Shown: positions 32,086 through 44,933 of the stretch, in pieces | Layout: each line of letters begins with the position of its first letter | Numbering within the stretch: position 1 is the stretch's first letter | NCBI GenBank assembly: GCA_037953625.1 | Contig: CM075651.1 | Location: forward strand, 143,248,501-143,312,500 | Origin: Crotalaria pallida | Lineage: Eukaryota; Streptophyta; Magnoliopsida; Fabales; Fabaceae | Direction: 5' to 3' | Length of the DNA stretch: 64,000 bases | Position numbers and translations under genes: made by a program | The notes under the pieces: model-generated | Told to the model about the DNA's origin: nothing | Database searches by the model: none | What the model saw: the letters and a program-made list of their open reading frames with translations, nothing else

Positions 32086-32090
32086 GGGGG
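32036..32090. repeat. T-run then 26-base G-run next to the remorin start
   Basis: T13-G-T15 is followed by 26 consecutive G, only 16 bases upstream of the remorin ATG. Read in gene direction this is poly-C then poly-A in the 5' leader or core promoter. The length of such a run is unreliable in any assembly. Confidence 0.9.
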
Positions 32091-32520
32091 TCAGGGGGGT
32101 CACTGTTAGAAGAGAAATGGGAGTGTCTGTAGTGAATAAAGATGGTTGTGTTGTTCAGTTATCCGCATCAGTTTCATAATAGAGGAAAAAGGAGGAACCA
32201 GGGGTCAAGAGAAAGTGACTGAAGAAAGAGGAAGTGGAAACAGGATACTAAACGAAGGATAAAGCACACTAGTTGGAAACAGAGTCTAGAGTGGGAACAC
32301 TCCACTGATAAAAATGTCTCACATGTGATTCATGGTAAAGTAAACACATATTTTTGTTTTGATTTCATTTATTTATATTTAAACGAATTTGATTATTGAA
32401 GGAGAGAGCACATTTTCTGTGCTACTCATTTTATCAGTGAAGAAAATAAATTTTGAATTAAATATATAAATTTAATATTTTATTGACCAATGAAAACGAA
32501 TGACATATAAAATGATACAA

Positions 32521-32615
32521 GTTCGCGTAAGACAACCCAGTTGGTGGCTGCAGGGACACTTAGGATTTCCCCATCCTCAGGTCATGGGTTCTAGTCTCAG
32601 ACCTCCCTTGTAAAA
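32521..32615 (+). mobile_element. tRNA-derived SINE, family copy 1
   Basis: The head has CCCAGTTGGTGGCTGCAGGG (A-box region) and CATGGGTTCTAGTCTCAGAC (B-box region), then an A-tail. The target duplication AAAATGATACAA lies at 32509-32520 and 32616-32627. A sister copy is at 49901-49986. Confidence 0.85.
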
Positions 32616-32734
32616 AAAATGATACAAATTGGAAAACAGAAAATGTTTACATGCTGAAGGAGTATGTTTTAATTGAAAAATTGTGTCACTTATATCTCGA
32701 TTATTGATAAGGCTTATACTATTTCATGACACGT

Positions 32735-33696
32735 GGGTTTAGTCTACGAACCTCACTGTTTATCTTACAAACCCCATTTTAATGGGGAAATGTCCAGTTT
32801 ACCCTTACAAATTAAAAAAAGAAAAAAAAGAAAAATCCCAAACCCCAAAACCACAAACCCCAAACCACAAACCTCCCCTCCCCACCACCTTTTCACCTTC
32901 TTTCACTCCAAGAAAACCCCATAACCCATGCAACCTTTCATTCTCCATCAAAACCCCTCTCTTTCTATCTCTTTCTACTCTTTTCTAAAGCTAAAAAATA
33001 ATTGAGGCATACATTTTGTTGACACCAACGTTCCTGAAGCAATCCCAAGTTGTTTCATTGCACATTACAGTAGGTAACATACATCCCTGCCGTTTCACTT
33101 TTTTTCCGTTACTGTTACAATTTCTGACTCGTTAGTGTCAGAATCATCTACATTTCGATACGAGTGTATCGGATTTTTTTTTCATATTTATTTAAGTTTA
33201 TTTTCGATAATATGATTTCGGAAAATTCACATTTCCGAAAAAACCAGAGAAGAAAAAAACCAGAGAAGAGAAGAACAAGAAAAGAAAAAAACAACACCCA
33301 AGAGAAGAAAAATTGAAATGAAGAACAAGAGAGAAGAATGAAAACGAATGAAAACAAAATAGGAAGAAGAACAAATGAAATCCAACACAAAATCAACCAA
33401 AAAACAGAGAAGAAGGTACACGAAGTTCTCACCTTTACACACGAAACGCGCTGGAGGCGAAAACGGCGGTGGAGGCGGAAACGACGGTGGCGGCGGCGGC
33501 GGCGGCGATCGCGAACGACAATGGAGGAAGCGGTGGAAGTTGGTGGAGAAGGTTGGGGAAGGGAATATGAGGTTGGGGTTTGTGGTTTCAGGAGTTATAG
33601 AAATGAAATAGAGGGAAATTATAACAAGGGTAATTTTGGAATATTTAGAAAAATTGGGGTTTGTAGGATAAACACTGGGGTTTGTAGACTAAACCC
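32735..33696. mobile_element. TIR element carrying a GC-rich exon-like segment
   Basis: The left end GGGTTTAGTCTACGAACC is inverted at GGTTTGTAGACTAAACCC. The similarity continues inward (CTGTTTATCTTACAAACCCC against GGGGTTTGTAGGATAAACAC). Inside, CAAACCCCAAACCACAAACC on the left has counterparts on the right, and a GGCGGTGGAGGCGG-type block (33455-33570) looks like captured or low-complexity coding sequence. No 9-bp target duplication could be fixed. The frame at 33338-33724 (RRKRRWRRKRRWRR) is a repeat product, not a supported gene. Confidence 0.6.
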
Positions 33697-34507
33697 TCAC
33701 TCAAATATAGAGCTATTCATTTAGGTCAGGTTGGCCCATTTGGACTACTAATTTTTTAAGTTGGGCTGGGCTCACTAATCAACTTTATATTGGGTCAGTC
33801 ATTTCATTAGCACAGCTCAGTTCACTAGTTTTTTGGGCTGAGCCATGGGCCAATATTTTTTTCAAATAAAAAAATATTTCATTGTAATCAAATTAAAATT
33901 TCATATCATTTTCTTTTACTATTAGGATGTCATTATTAATCGTGAAAACAATAAATGAAAAAAGCTATATCTCCTCTTCTTTTTAATATAACTCAATCTT
34001 ATTCGATAGCAAAATATTATAACATATAAAATAAATTTATATTCGGGTCAAATGGGCTGACTCAGCCCATATCGAGCTAGCCCATATCGAGTTAATGAAT
34101 TACCGAGACGAACCAAAAAAGTTCGAGTTAGAATTTTTCCCGACCCAACTCATACTTATGTTAGGTTAAATGAACCATTATGCCAGACTTGATCCATTTT
34201 AGACAGCTCTAATCATATATATGGTAAACAAAATGTTTAGGTTGATATATTAATAAGATATATCAATATTCTTTCCGATAAATGAAAGGTATATGTTATT
34301 TAGACCAAAATATAATAAAATAGTTAAGTTATTCAAACATAACATTGTTGATGTTCTATCTTTTTCCTATAAATAAAAAAAGTTAGGTGAAAAAAAAAGC
34401 ACTTAAATCGACTCATCAATAAGGACACTCTGATAATTATGTAGTATATAGTATTTTTTTTATATACGATTTTTTTTTGGGATAACCAAATATTAATTTA
34501 GTTATGT

Positions 34508-34524
34508 AAAAGTATATTCAAAGA
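34508..34524. repeat. Target-site duplication of LINE 1, left copy
   Basis: AAAAGTATATTCAAAGA is repeated directly after the A-tail of the LINE, around 40669-40685. The match is perfect. Confidence 0.9.
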
Positions 34525-34529
34525 TTGAT

Positions 34530-36460
34530 ATGAGCAATCCTCTGCTAGGGTTTATTGAGTCACATGAAAAACCTTCCTCCGAAGAGGAAGATCTCAAAGT
34601 TCGCAGTACTAAAAAGGTGAAGACAGGGGATGAAGTTGAAGATGAATCTTGCGTGGAAGTCATCATGGAGGAGAAAGCTGATGACAGTGGTATGAAGGAG
34701 GCTTCTAAGGATTCGGGTGGACCTACTACGGGGGAAAGGAGAAAGTCGTATCTTGAAACAGTCATGCAGATGGATGGCTACAAGCCTGATGCGAGAGAAA
34801 TCATACAAATGGTGACAGAAGAATTATGTTTTGGATTAGAACAAAATGATGGTATCACAGAGGAGGACGAAAAGGAAACCAAGCCAATAGTGGAGGTGTC
34901 TTTGGAAGAATATGAAGAATGGTGTAAACCTTGGAGTCATGCTCTCATTGTTAATGTCTTGGGTAGAAAGGTGGGTTATAAATTCATGATGAATAAACTC
35001 CAAACTATTTGGGCTAAAAATGGTCAAATTCGTGTTATTGATCTAGGTGAAGGTTACTGCTTAGTAAATTTTCAAGAGGAAGGAGACTATAAGCATGCTT
35101 TATTCGAGGGTCCTTGGAATTATGCTGGCAACCTTATTCAAGTTCAGAGATGGAGATCGTTCTTTAATCCCAAGGAGCATGAAGTGAGGAAAATTGCTAC
35201 ATGGATTAGAATCCCTGATCTTCCCATGGAATTAACAAATAAGTCTTTTCTTTGGCGGGTGGGGAGTAAGATTGGAACAATGCTTAAGATTGACGAACAC
35301 ACTTCGATTCATTCTCGCGGTAAGTTTGCTAGAATTTGTGTTGAACTGGATTTAAGGAAAAAACTAAAGCCTGTAATAGTTGCTTTAGGAAAAGAATTCA
35401 AAATAGAATATGAAGGGCTTCATCTCATATGCTTCAAATGCGGTAAGTTTGGACATAAACAATCATCTTGCCCCGAAGCACTTGTTTATCACGGTGGTGT
35501 CAAGGAGGCTGTTCAACCGGCGGCGGTGGAAGGTGATGCCACGGTGGGGGACGCAAATTCTGGAAATGGAAAGGAATCTCCAGCAACGGCTATTGATAAT
35601 GTTATGGAAACGGATTTGTTGGCAACTAATAATCAGGGAGGAATTAATATTCAAGATATGGACAATCATTTAGAGCAAGGCAGTAATCCTAGTATTTATG
35701 GCCCTTGGATGATGGTGCAAAAATCACAAAGAAGAAGGACATCTTTCCTAAAGCAAAAGAGAAGGCTGAATCGGTTATGAGAGGTAATTTGTATGAGAAT
35801 AATACTCAATCAATTCCAAAAATTGATAAAGTAATTATGAAAGGAAGTGGCTCAAGGTATTCAGCGCTGGAAGCTTGTAATGAGGAGGTTGAAATTGGGC
35901 TTGAAAATGACACAATTGAGGAGGCTGCTGGTGGCTTGGACTTGGGAGGGGCTATTGGGCCATCTTGTTCTAATGGAAAAGCCCGTGTAAGCAAAGGCAA
36001 ATTTAATAAAGAACAAATGAACCAGCGGGTCAAGCAGACCAAACCGGGTTCAAAGGATCAATTAAGGAAGGAAAATAGGTCCGGTTCACAAATGAAAATC
36101 ACGCATGTTGATGGTGTTGTCGTGACTTATGAAGATAAGGCCCAGGAAGTGAAGGCTGCGAATCTTCAGAGGGAAAAGGAAATCATGAGAATCATGAGCA
36201 GGAAGCAGGAAGAGATGTGGCGTGACTACAAGCAAGGGGAAAATGTTGATGATTTCCTTGGTTGTGTTGGAGTCCACGTCGCTACCAAGGAATTGGAGTT
36301 CATCAAAGAGCATTCAGTCAAGGAGAAGATGCTCACTAATCCTAATATGATGAATACGGGTTCTACTGTGAAAGAGGGCAAGGCCAATTTGGTTCGCAAC
36401 ATAGCTAATGGAATGGTTGCTGAGGCACATAGGAATGATGGAGAAACTGGTAGCTGTTAG
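34530..36460 (+). pseudogene. LINE ORF1: DUF4283 plus CCHC zinc knuckle, one frameshift
   Basis: The first frame (34530-35780, 416 aa) has an acidic N-terminus, then a DUF4283-type RNA-binding region (about residues 134-260, with EGPWNYAGNLIQVQRW) and a zinc knuckle CFKCGKFGHKQSSC (CX2CX4HX4C). At about 35720-35760, in an AGAAGAAGG stretch, the reading shifts to the frame open from 35705 to 36460, which continues as a lysine-rich tail. ORF1 proteins of this type coat the LINE RNA. A one-base indel explains the break. Confidence 0.85.
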
Positions 36461-36520
36461 CTTTTGCCTATGCTGATGGTTCCTCCTTTCAGGTTCTTCT
36501 TTTCCTTTTTTATGTTTATT

Positions 36521-39500
36521 ATGAATGCTATGGTTTGGAATGTGAGGGGTGCGGGTGGTCGTACTTTCCCGAATTTAATTAATGATTGTAAGCGCATGTA
36601 TAGCATAAATTTTTTAGCTGTGCTTGAACCACGTATTAGTGGGAATAGGGCCGCGGATGTCATCAACAAATTGGGTTTTGATGGGCAATTTCGTGTTGAT
36701 GCTATGGGTTTTTCAGGTGGTATTTGGTGCCTTTGGAAGAAGGACGTTCTTAATATTAATGTTTTGTATCATTCGAATTTCTTTGTGCATCTTAGTTGCT
36801 CTACTGATCATAATAGTGATCCTTTCTTGTTTACTGTTGTTTATGCTAGTCCTCATTTAAATTTGAGAGATGCTGTTTGGAATGATTTACGTACTCTTAG
36901 TACTGGTATTAGTTCTCCTTGGTTCCTTGCAGGTGATTTCAATCAAGTTCTTTATGCTAATGAAAAAGTGGAAGGAGCTGCTATGGATAACAGGGCCCGG
37001 GATAGTTTTCTCTCTTGCTTGGAAGACTGTAATTTATCTGATATGGGTTGCAAAGGTCCTTTTTCACTTGGCAGAGAGGTGACCTGTTCGAGAGACTTGA
37101 TAGAGTCGTGGCTAACATTGAATGGAAGGAGGCGTTTCCTAATTTCTCGGTGATAAATGTTCCTCTTCCCCATTCTGATCATACTGCTCTCTGGATTCGG
37201 TTGTCTCAGGTTGATAGTAACAGAAGAAAGAAAAGCTTTAAATTCATTGCTCCTTGGTTAGATCATCCAGACTTTACGAATCAAGTCATTAATAATTGGC
37301 AAATTGGAAGCTCTTGGAGTAACAACATGCAGCGTTTTATTGATAGCTTGTATTGGTGGAATAAAGATTTTTTTGGTAATTTGTTTACCAGAAAAAGGAG
37401 AATCATCCAAAGGTTAGACGGCATCCATCGGAATGTTAATTTTTTGTCTAATCCTTTTCTCCAGGATCTTCGAAGAAATTTATGGGATGAGTATGAGAGG
37501 ATTGCCCTGCAGGAAGAAGTTTACTGGTATCAGTAGGCCCGGTCAAAATGGATTTCCCTTGGTGATAAAAACACCCGTTTCTTTCATAACGCTGCTATTG
37601 GTAAAAGGAAACGTAATAGGATTGATGCTCTTCTTATCAGGGATAATGAGTGGGTTTATGACCATAATTTGTTGAAGGAGCTTGTTCTTAACCACTTTAA
37701 AGAGTTTTTCTCTATGGATGATAGTTATTTTGCTCCTTTGTGTACTGCTGCTACTTTCCCTGCTATTGGGTCTGATGTTAATGTGGTTGCTAATTTGGTT
37801 ATTAGTGTGGAAGAGGTCAAGCATGCTCTCTTTAGTATGGGGAATCTGAAATCTCCTGGCATGGATGGCCTGCACCCGCTTTTCTATAAGTCTCAGTTGG
37901 AACATATGCAGCGGTTTGTTTGTGATTTTGTCAGGAAAGTCTTTGTTTCCCCTTTATCTATTGCTGATGTGAATCAGACTGTTATCACGCTTATTCCTAA
38001 AATGGATTATCCTCAGCGTATTACTGACTTTCGTCCCATCTCGCTCTGTAATGTGATTTATAAAGTGGTGACTAAAGTTATTGCTAATAGACTCAAACCT
38101 CTCATGCCCAAGCTTATATCTCCTACCCAATGTAGCTTTGTTCCGGGCAGACAAGGTATTGATAATGTGATTATTTTAAAAGAGGTCGTTCACACGATCA
38201 AGAATCTTCAAGGAAGGAAAGGCTTTATGGTGATTAAGTTGGATCTTGAAAAGGCCTATGATAGGCTCCGTTGGGACTTCATTGAGGAGACTCTTAAGCT
38301 TGCTGGATTAAGCAATAATATTATTGATATTATTATGAAATGTGTTAATACTGTTTCTATGTGTGTTAATTGGCAAGGAGATTATTCTAATATCTTTAAC
38401 CCTGCTAGAGGTCTCAGGCAGGGGGATCCTCTATCTCCTTATCTTTTTGTTTTGTGTATGGACAGGTTATATCATATGATTCAGGATGCTATTAATGCAG
38501 GCGATTGGATCCCTCTTACCATGGGTCGTGGAGGACTGCAAATCTCTCAACTATTCTTTGCTGATGATATTATTCTTGTGGCAGAAGCCTCAACAACTCA
38601 AGCTTCTACGGTTAATAACATTCTCCAGCGTTTTTGCCAAGCTTCGGGACATAAAGTGAGCCTAAATAAATCCTCAGTCTTCTTCTCCAAAAATGTGAAC
38701 CAGGCTAAGGCTGAAGAGATTAGTAATGCGCTGAATATTCCTATTGCTCATGACTTGGGCAAATATCTGGGAATCCCCATTATCCATAACAGGGAAGCGA
38801 TCTCATCCTATTCTTACATTATTGATAAAGTTAAAAAGAAATTAAATAACTGGAAAATGAATTCTCTTTCTTCTGCAGGTAGAGCCACTCTTGCCCAGGC
38901 GTGCATTATGAATCTCCCTTGCTATGTGATGCAGGCGTGTGTTATACCAGCTGGTATCTGTCAAGAAGTTGAAAAGATCTGTCGTGGTTTTATATGGGGC
39001 AGTACAAATGAAAGAAGGAAGTGTCACTTGATCTCCTGGGATGTTATCTGTTCTCCTAAAAATAGAGGAGGTCTTGGTTTCAGGAATCTTCAGAAGGTTA
39101 ATGAGGCCTATATGATGAAGCTAGCCTGGAAAATGATTGCTGTTCCGGAAGCGCTTTGGGTGAGAGTCCTGGCTGCCAAGTACAAGGTCAATGATGCTAC
39201 CAAGATTGAGTATGTTACTAATCAAAGAGCTTCCTCAATTTGGCGTGGTATAACTCGTGCAACACAGAAAGTTCGGGAAGGGTGTATGTGGAATATGGCT
39301 AATGGAGGTACTATCAAGTTCTGGAAAGATCATTGGTTACCGGGTATCCGAGCTATTGCTGACGTTCCAGGTGTCAATGTGCCCGAATGGAGTCTGAATT
39401 ATCCGGCTGTGCATTATAATGTACATGGTGACTGGGATTGGGATTGTCTTAATCGCATGTTCCCTCCTAATATTTGTAATCTTATTGCTGGAATTGTCCC

Positions 39501-40625
39501 CCCTCCCCTGATGCAGGAAATGATTCTTTAGTTTGGATGGAGGATGCTAGTGGCCTGTTTTCTTTGGGATCAGCCTATGATTTGCTTATGAATTATAACC
39601 AGGAGGACCAGCAGCATCAGAATAGATTCGAAGAAATCTGGTCCTGGCCAGGGCCTCAAAGGATTCGATCTTTCCTATGGAAGGCTAGACATGGAAAATT
39701 ATTAACTAATTATGAGCGCCACAAAAGAGGTATGAGCCTTGATGATTTGTGCAGCCGTTGTAATTTATCGTCTGAATCTATGCTGCACGTGTTTAGAGAT
39801 TGTGATGTTAGCGTTGAGTTTTGGAAGAGACCTATACACAGGTCTTCCTGGAATACGTTCTTCTCTCTTGATTCGCAGGAATGGCTTCAGGTGAATCTGT
39901 GTGACAAATCCAAGGACAGGATAAACAAACCTTGGCATTTGTTCTTTGGTGTGGCTCTGTGGTATTTATGGCGTGCTAGAAACCTGCGGATTTTTGAAGG
40001 TATAAATGAAACTGCCACCGTTTTATTCCATAAGGCGATTAGTTATGCTGATGTGATTGTGAATTCAATTAAACGGGAGAATTCCAGCCAGTACTTGAAG
40101 CGTAAGGTGATGATAGCTTGGGAAAGTCCTCCAACAAATTGGTGTAAGCTTAATACTGATGGTTCAGTAATTTGTGCCTCGTTAAAAGCAGCATGTGGTG
40201 GTGTGTTGAGAGATGATACTGGTCGCTTTATTAGGGGATTTTCTTGCAATCTTGGAGTAACGTCGTCTGTCAAAGCTGAACTTTGGGGTCTCCTTTGGGG
40301 TCTTAGAATGGCGAAGGAAGTTGGTATTCATAATCTCAAAGTTGAAATGGACTCTCGTATTGTTGTCTCCCTTGTTACAAAGGCCTGCCCTCTTTCTCAT
40401 CACTGTGAGCCCCTTGTTAGGGAGATTCTTCATTTGCTTCAAAGTAATTGGTCTATCCATATTGGTCATATTTATCGTGAAGCTAACAGGTGTGCTGACG
40501 CAATGACCCATTTGGGTCATGGTGATAACTTTGGCTGTAACTTTTATAGTTCCCCTCCTCCTTCGGTAGCCTCTATTGTTAGTGAGGATGCTTATGGGAT
40601 TTGTTTCCCTAGAATGATCTTATAA
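36521..40625 (+). pseudogene. LINE ORF2: endonuclease, reverse transcriptase, RNase H; three breaks
   Basis: Domains in order: an APE-type endonuclease from MNAMVWNVRG (36521), with LAGDFNQV and SDHTALWIRL; reverse transcriptase (37840-38700), with DFRPISLCNVIYK, GLRQGDPLSPYLF and the catalytic FADD at 38557-38568; a zf-RVT region (39540-39840) with WKARHGKLLTN and CSRCNL; and RNase H-like RVT_3 (40140-40510) with LNTDGSVICASLKAACGGVL, the acidic KAELWGLLWGL and VEMDS. Breaks: a frameshift at about 37055-37085 (next to a T5 run), an in-frame TAG at 37534-37536, and a frameshift at about 39515-39531. All else is open. Confidence 0.9.
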
Positions 40626-40685
40626 TTTGTTTCTGTGTTTGGGCCTTGGCCCCGTTTCATATAAAAAAAAAAGTATATTCAAAGA

Positions 40686-41188
40686 AGGCAACCTCTTTAA
40701 TGAGGCATGTGAGTTTTCTTTTGGGATGCTCCATTTCGCAATCTTTAAAAATATTAGCCATTGATTTTGGGCAAAATGGAATTAATGGCTGAGAAAGAGA
40801 GAGTGTCACTTGATGATCAGGTTTGGTTGTTCAAAGTCTTTTTGCACTATTGTCCTTCTACTGGGTGCCTTTAATAAATTAAATTATCCGTTAAATCCAT
40901 TTAAGGGAATTTTTTTTAAAAATATTATTGAAGGCACTTTTTAAAAATTTACATTATCTTAACCATTTTTATTTATTTGTCCTATTTCAAATAAAATATA
41001 ACATTTAAAAATTTAATCATTGCTTATATTTTCAATACATTAATTATGTTTTTTCCATTATACTTTTTCTCTATTTATAATCATTAATTTTTCTCCAATC
41101 AAGATCTATTAAATGAGAATAAATGACAAATAATATTAGTGAAGGCACTTTTTAAAAGTTAAAACTATACTCTCTCCAATTTTATATA
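40686..41188. other. Short intergenic stretch between the LINE and Helitron 1
   Basis: AT-rich sequence with no gene. TATTATTGAAGGCACTTTTT and ATATTAGTGAAGGCACTTTT form a direct repeat (40922 and 41130). Confidence 0.4.
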
Positions 41189-42771
41189 CTAGTAAAGTTG
41201 CCCGTGCGATGCACGGATCTCAAATTTCGCTACTCTTTGTGCTCGTCCAAGCATTAATTTTATTTACATGTGACTATTTTTTTAGAGTACAATAAATTTA
41301 TCATTTTTTGGAATTATATTTTATATGGTATTTTTTTAATTATTACAATGAAAGAAAAATATTTATGATCAGACAAATTTATGTAATGAAATTGGAATAT
41401 AATACTTGTAATTCACCCATGCGAGTGATGTTATTACAATCAAATTTACAAAGAAAAAAAAGTAAAGAAAAGAGAATCAAGATGATAGATCCTCAACTTG
41501 AACACATGCTGTCCTTATTACAAATAAAAACATGTAAAAAATGATTTACCACTTGAGTCATGGTTGTACAACACAAATATGATCGTAGCAGCAAATAAAT
41601 TGCTGCCTCCAATTTTGAGTTGGTTGAATCCATCTTGATTGACTCAGTAGCAACAATTTGTTCCATTCTTATTTTGATAGACCACAAATCTAAAATTGCC
41701 TTCAAATTCTTTGAAGACATTATTATCTTGGTATTAATCCCTATTACGCAATGTCCGGTACCTTCATTGATAAACACTGCACCATTATATTGATTCTTTT
41801 TGATAGGACATAATACTTGATCAGCATGCTTATTTTATGAAAGTGATGGTCTGACGGATGACCTTGGAGTTGCTGAGACAACAAAGTTCACCCTTTATAT
41901 CATCACTCCATGTGCCCAAGTGTGAGGCTTGATCTAAATTAAAATACATTTAATTTAAAATTACATTATCCTCAATTCACATACATCCAACACCCTTCAC
42001 ATTATCTCATCCTTCTCCTTCTTCTTTCTCTATCATACCTAATTTCTATATTCATTAGACTTCTTACTCTCTAACTTTACATACATGAAATTACAGAGAT
42101 ATCAGATGATCTAATACCCTACGAATCCTATGCCACTAATAAAAAATAGGACAATCCACTTTTCTCCCTTAACAATGTTTGGATTCACTCCGAGCAATCC
42201 TGCTTAGCTTCCATCTGGAGAAAGTAGAAACCCCTTGTTGGATGCAAATCATAATGCATTCCAGCTGCTTCAGAAACTCCTACTTCAATTGCTTATTTAA
42301 TTTGCTTCATGTAATTTTTAAGTGACTGCTGCCATAATATTTACCTTGGTCAATTATGAAAACTGCACCAAATCCCCATCGCATATCTAAACCTTGGGCA
42401 ACATCTACATTCATTTCCACATGTTTGCTTGGTCATGAGATATGGACTCTAAATAAAAGGATGCACTTTGGGCATAACTGCATAAGGACCAGCACATGAT
42501 CCCTTTATAAAACATGTTATTCATGAGTTTATGGGGAAACCAAAAAATTTTGAAAACTGATCTAAAAAGTAATAATTTTCAGTCTCTTAACCTCAGCCAA
42601 GAATAACAAAATCCTTCTTTATATATTTAAACTGACACACTAAATCAAAAGAAGCTACACGCATTGCAGAAGCTAGCACAAAAGATGCTCAATATAAAGT
42701 AAAGTAAATTAGAAGAAAGCTAAGAAATCAGCGGTACCAATGGTAGGGAAGTTCCGAGAGAAATGCCCAAG

Positions 42772-42993
42772 TTACCTGGTTAATGAAGATGGAATGCCCT
42801 TGCGGTTGAATTGAGTTAATTGAGAAAATAATAAACAATTTGACTGTGAAGCTGAAATCAATGTAAGCAGAAAAAGAGGTGCAGACAGAGCAATGGATAA
42901 AACCAGCTGTGAAGCTTTAGCATCATGTTTGACAGACTTGTAGGTGGGTATAATGGTTTTGTTGGGTCTCCTAGTATTAATTAATGCATGCAT
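42772..42993 (-). other. Unrecognised open segment in Helitron 1, possible captured exon
   Basis: An open frame of 73 codons contains a hydrophobic stretch (LVLSIALSAPLFLLTLISAS) and ends at a good donor context (CCAG/gtaact). I do not recognise it. It may be a third captured fragment or chance. Confidence 0.25.
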
Positions 42994-43350
42994 GCATATA
43001 TAATGGTTTTGTTGGGTATAATGGTTTTGGTGGGTATAATGCTTACTACCCCAGCAGCCTAGTGAATAAATTTGAGCTTGGTGTACTCTAGTATGCTTCT
43101 ATAATAATCGTTAACGCCAAAACCGGAGATAAGAAATGTACTAATAAATGCAAATATCTTTTTAATTCATTCTTTATAAATTCAAAGAAAAATTCATCAT
43201 TTTATCCTTTATGAAACAGATAAAAACTTCAATTTGGAAAAAGAAAATGCCTATAATCAATGACAAACTACTAAATCCATGTTGATACTGTAAGCTAACA
43301 AAATTTGTTATGCTGAATGATCGTAGTTTTGATTCATAATAAAATCAATT

Positions 43351-43431
43351 TCAAGGATACATTTGAATGGCACTAAAGAGACCCAATGTTGCCATGAGCT
43401 CAACTCTATCAGCATTTTTCACGAAAAACTC
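43351..43431 (-). pseudogene. Captured terminal exon resembling a SLC35F-type transporter
   Basis: After a good acceptor (CAATTGCAG) the minus strand reads EFFVKNADRVELMATLGLFS and then AIQMYP before a stop. This resembles a conserved segment of plant solute-carrier 35 F (DUF914) transporters, where EFFVK..DRVE..A.LG.FG..VSAIQ is typical. The recognition is from memory. A single exon out of context inside a Helitron points to gene capture. Confidence 0.55.
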
Positions 43432-44849
43432 CTGCAATTGAAAAGAAATAATGATGACAAAAAAAATTACCCATAATGAAATACTATAATTCACTTCCAA
43501 GCATGGATGAGTCATGTGGAAGCATCTAAAGAATGAGGCTAAACTCTTAAGAGGCCAAGTTCAAGCTCAGTTGAAAAAAACTATTCTATACCAAAGCAAA
43601 GGCGCAATCGGTTTACCTCACTGAAAATACTTTGCATTTTTAGAAGAGTTTAATTTTGTATCACAAAATTGAGTCAAGTACTCTCAACAATTAAAAATTG
43701 TTGATGATTTTCTAATTTTGGATTTGAGAGACATGCAAACAGTAGTGGTCAACTCATAAGTATGGAGTAAAACCCGTTGCTTAAAGTAATGCAAGTTGCA
43801 ATAGATTGAATGATGTTTTTGTTACCTTTGGTCATAGATTGAAGTATCCAAGGTTTCAAAATATCACAATCAATGAGTAACTCAAAATCATAAAGTTGCA
43901 ACCACTAATTTCTGCAAATAAACATATGAATCAAGAACATATTGGAGCTAAAAAAAAGAAAAGAATTGGCACCTAAACAACAATATCAAAACCTTCTTGA
44001 TTCTCTTCGAAACCTCCTATGCTTCTAGGCCACTTGTTTGCTCTTTTACTTTCCATAATCAATCAAAAATTTAAACTACAAAAAATAAATAACAACATAC
44101 ATATAATATAGCTATAATGTTTATGCAGGAAAGACCTATAGGTTTAGAATATAAAATGTGGGGAATGCCTTGAGTTTCAATTTTAGAATTCAGAGCCATG
44201 AACTGGTTTTAGTTGAGACAGAAAGATCTTATACCACTAAGATCACATTGGATTCTCTTGATGTGCACATTGGCCAGTCCTACTCGGTTCTAGCTACCTT
44301 ATTATTACAAAATTAAGCTGATTATTACATTGTCTCAACTACTAAACTCACCATCACGAATGGTTCTAGCTCCCTTGCAGGTATAGGAGTGCTCCACTAT
44401 TCCAATTCTAGTGCATAAGTAACAGGGCCTCTACCAAATGAACCTGACCCCTTTGACTGAGAATTTTCACTGAATCAAGCTAAATCAATTAGGTATATGA
44501 AAGTTTCCTTTTAACTTATCTTAGGGTATACATCTGATTGAAGAATTGTAATAGATATATAAAATCATTCTTGTCCAGCATGACTGAGAAAATACAGATA
44601 TCACGAAATGAAAAATACCATCCAACAGTTTTGGGAAAACAATAACAACAATAATTCTAATGAAAATATAAAAATCCTGAGATTAAGCGAAATATACAAA
44701 ATTACATATAAAAATAGAAAAAAAAAACAACCTGTTCAAACAATGTAAGCTATTTACATAAATTCTTCCAAACACCCTCTCAATCTAAGGAAATGTAACC
44801 AAGACAATGTAAACGTGGAAATACAAAAATGCAATATATTATTTATTAC

Positions 44850-44933
44850 CTTTCAATTCTTTCCCTTTGCTTCAATGGAATCCTCCCATGGTCCTCTTTA
44901 GTAACTCTTATCAAGATCTCCTTTTTTCCACTC
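44850..44933 (-). pseudogene. Second captured exon-like segment in Helitron 1, unrecognised
   Basis: It is bounded by an acceptor (GATGTAG) and a donor (GAAAG/gtaata), 84 nt, and reads SGKKEILIRVTKEDHGRIPL onward without stops. The family is not recognised. Confidence 0.35.

Larger units (their letters stand above)
34525..40670 (+). mobile_element. Nearly complete L1-type LINE (non-LTR retrotransposon)
   Basis: The element holds a gag-like ORF1, an endonuclease/reverse transcriptase/RNase H ORF2, a short 3' UTR and an A-run, between perfect direct repeats. Only five bases precede the ORF1 ATG, so the 5' UTR was lost on insertion or is very short. Protein order and motifs match plant L1-like elements. 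Four lesions break an otherwise open 6 kb. Confidence 0.95.

Noticed and set aside
34502..34808. Minus-strand frames over LINE ORF1
   Set aside because: Shadows of the real sense frame.
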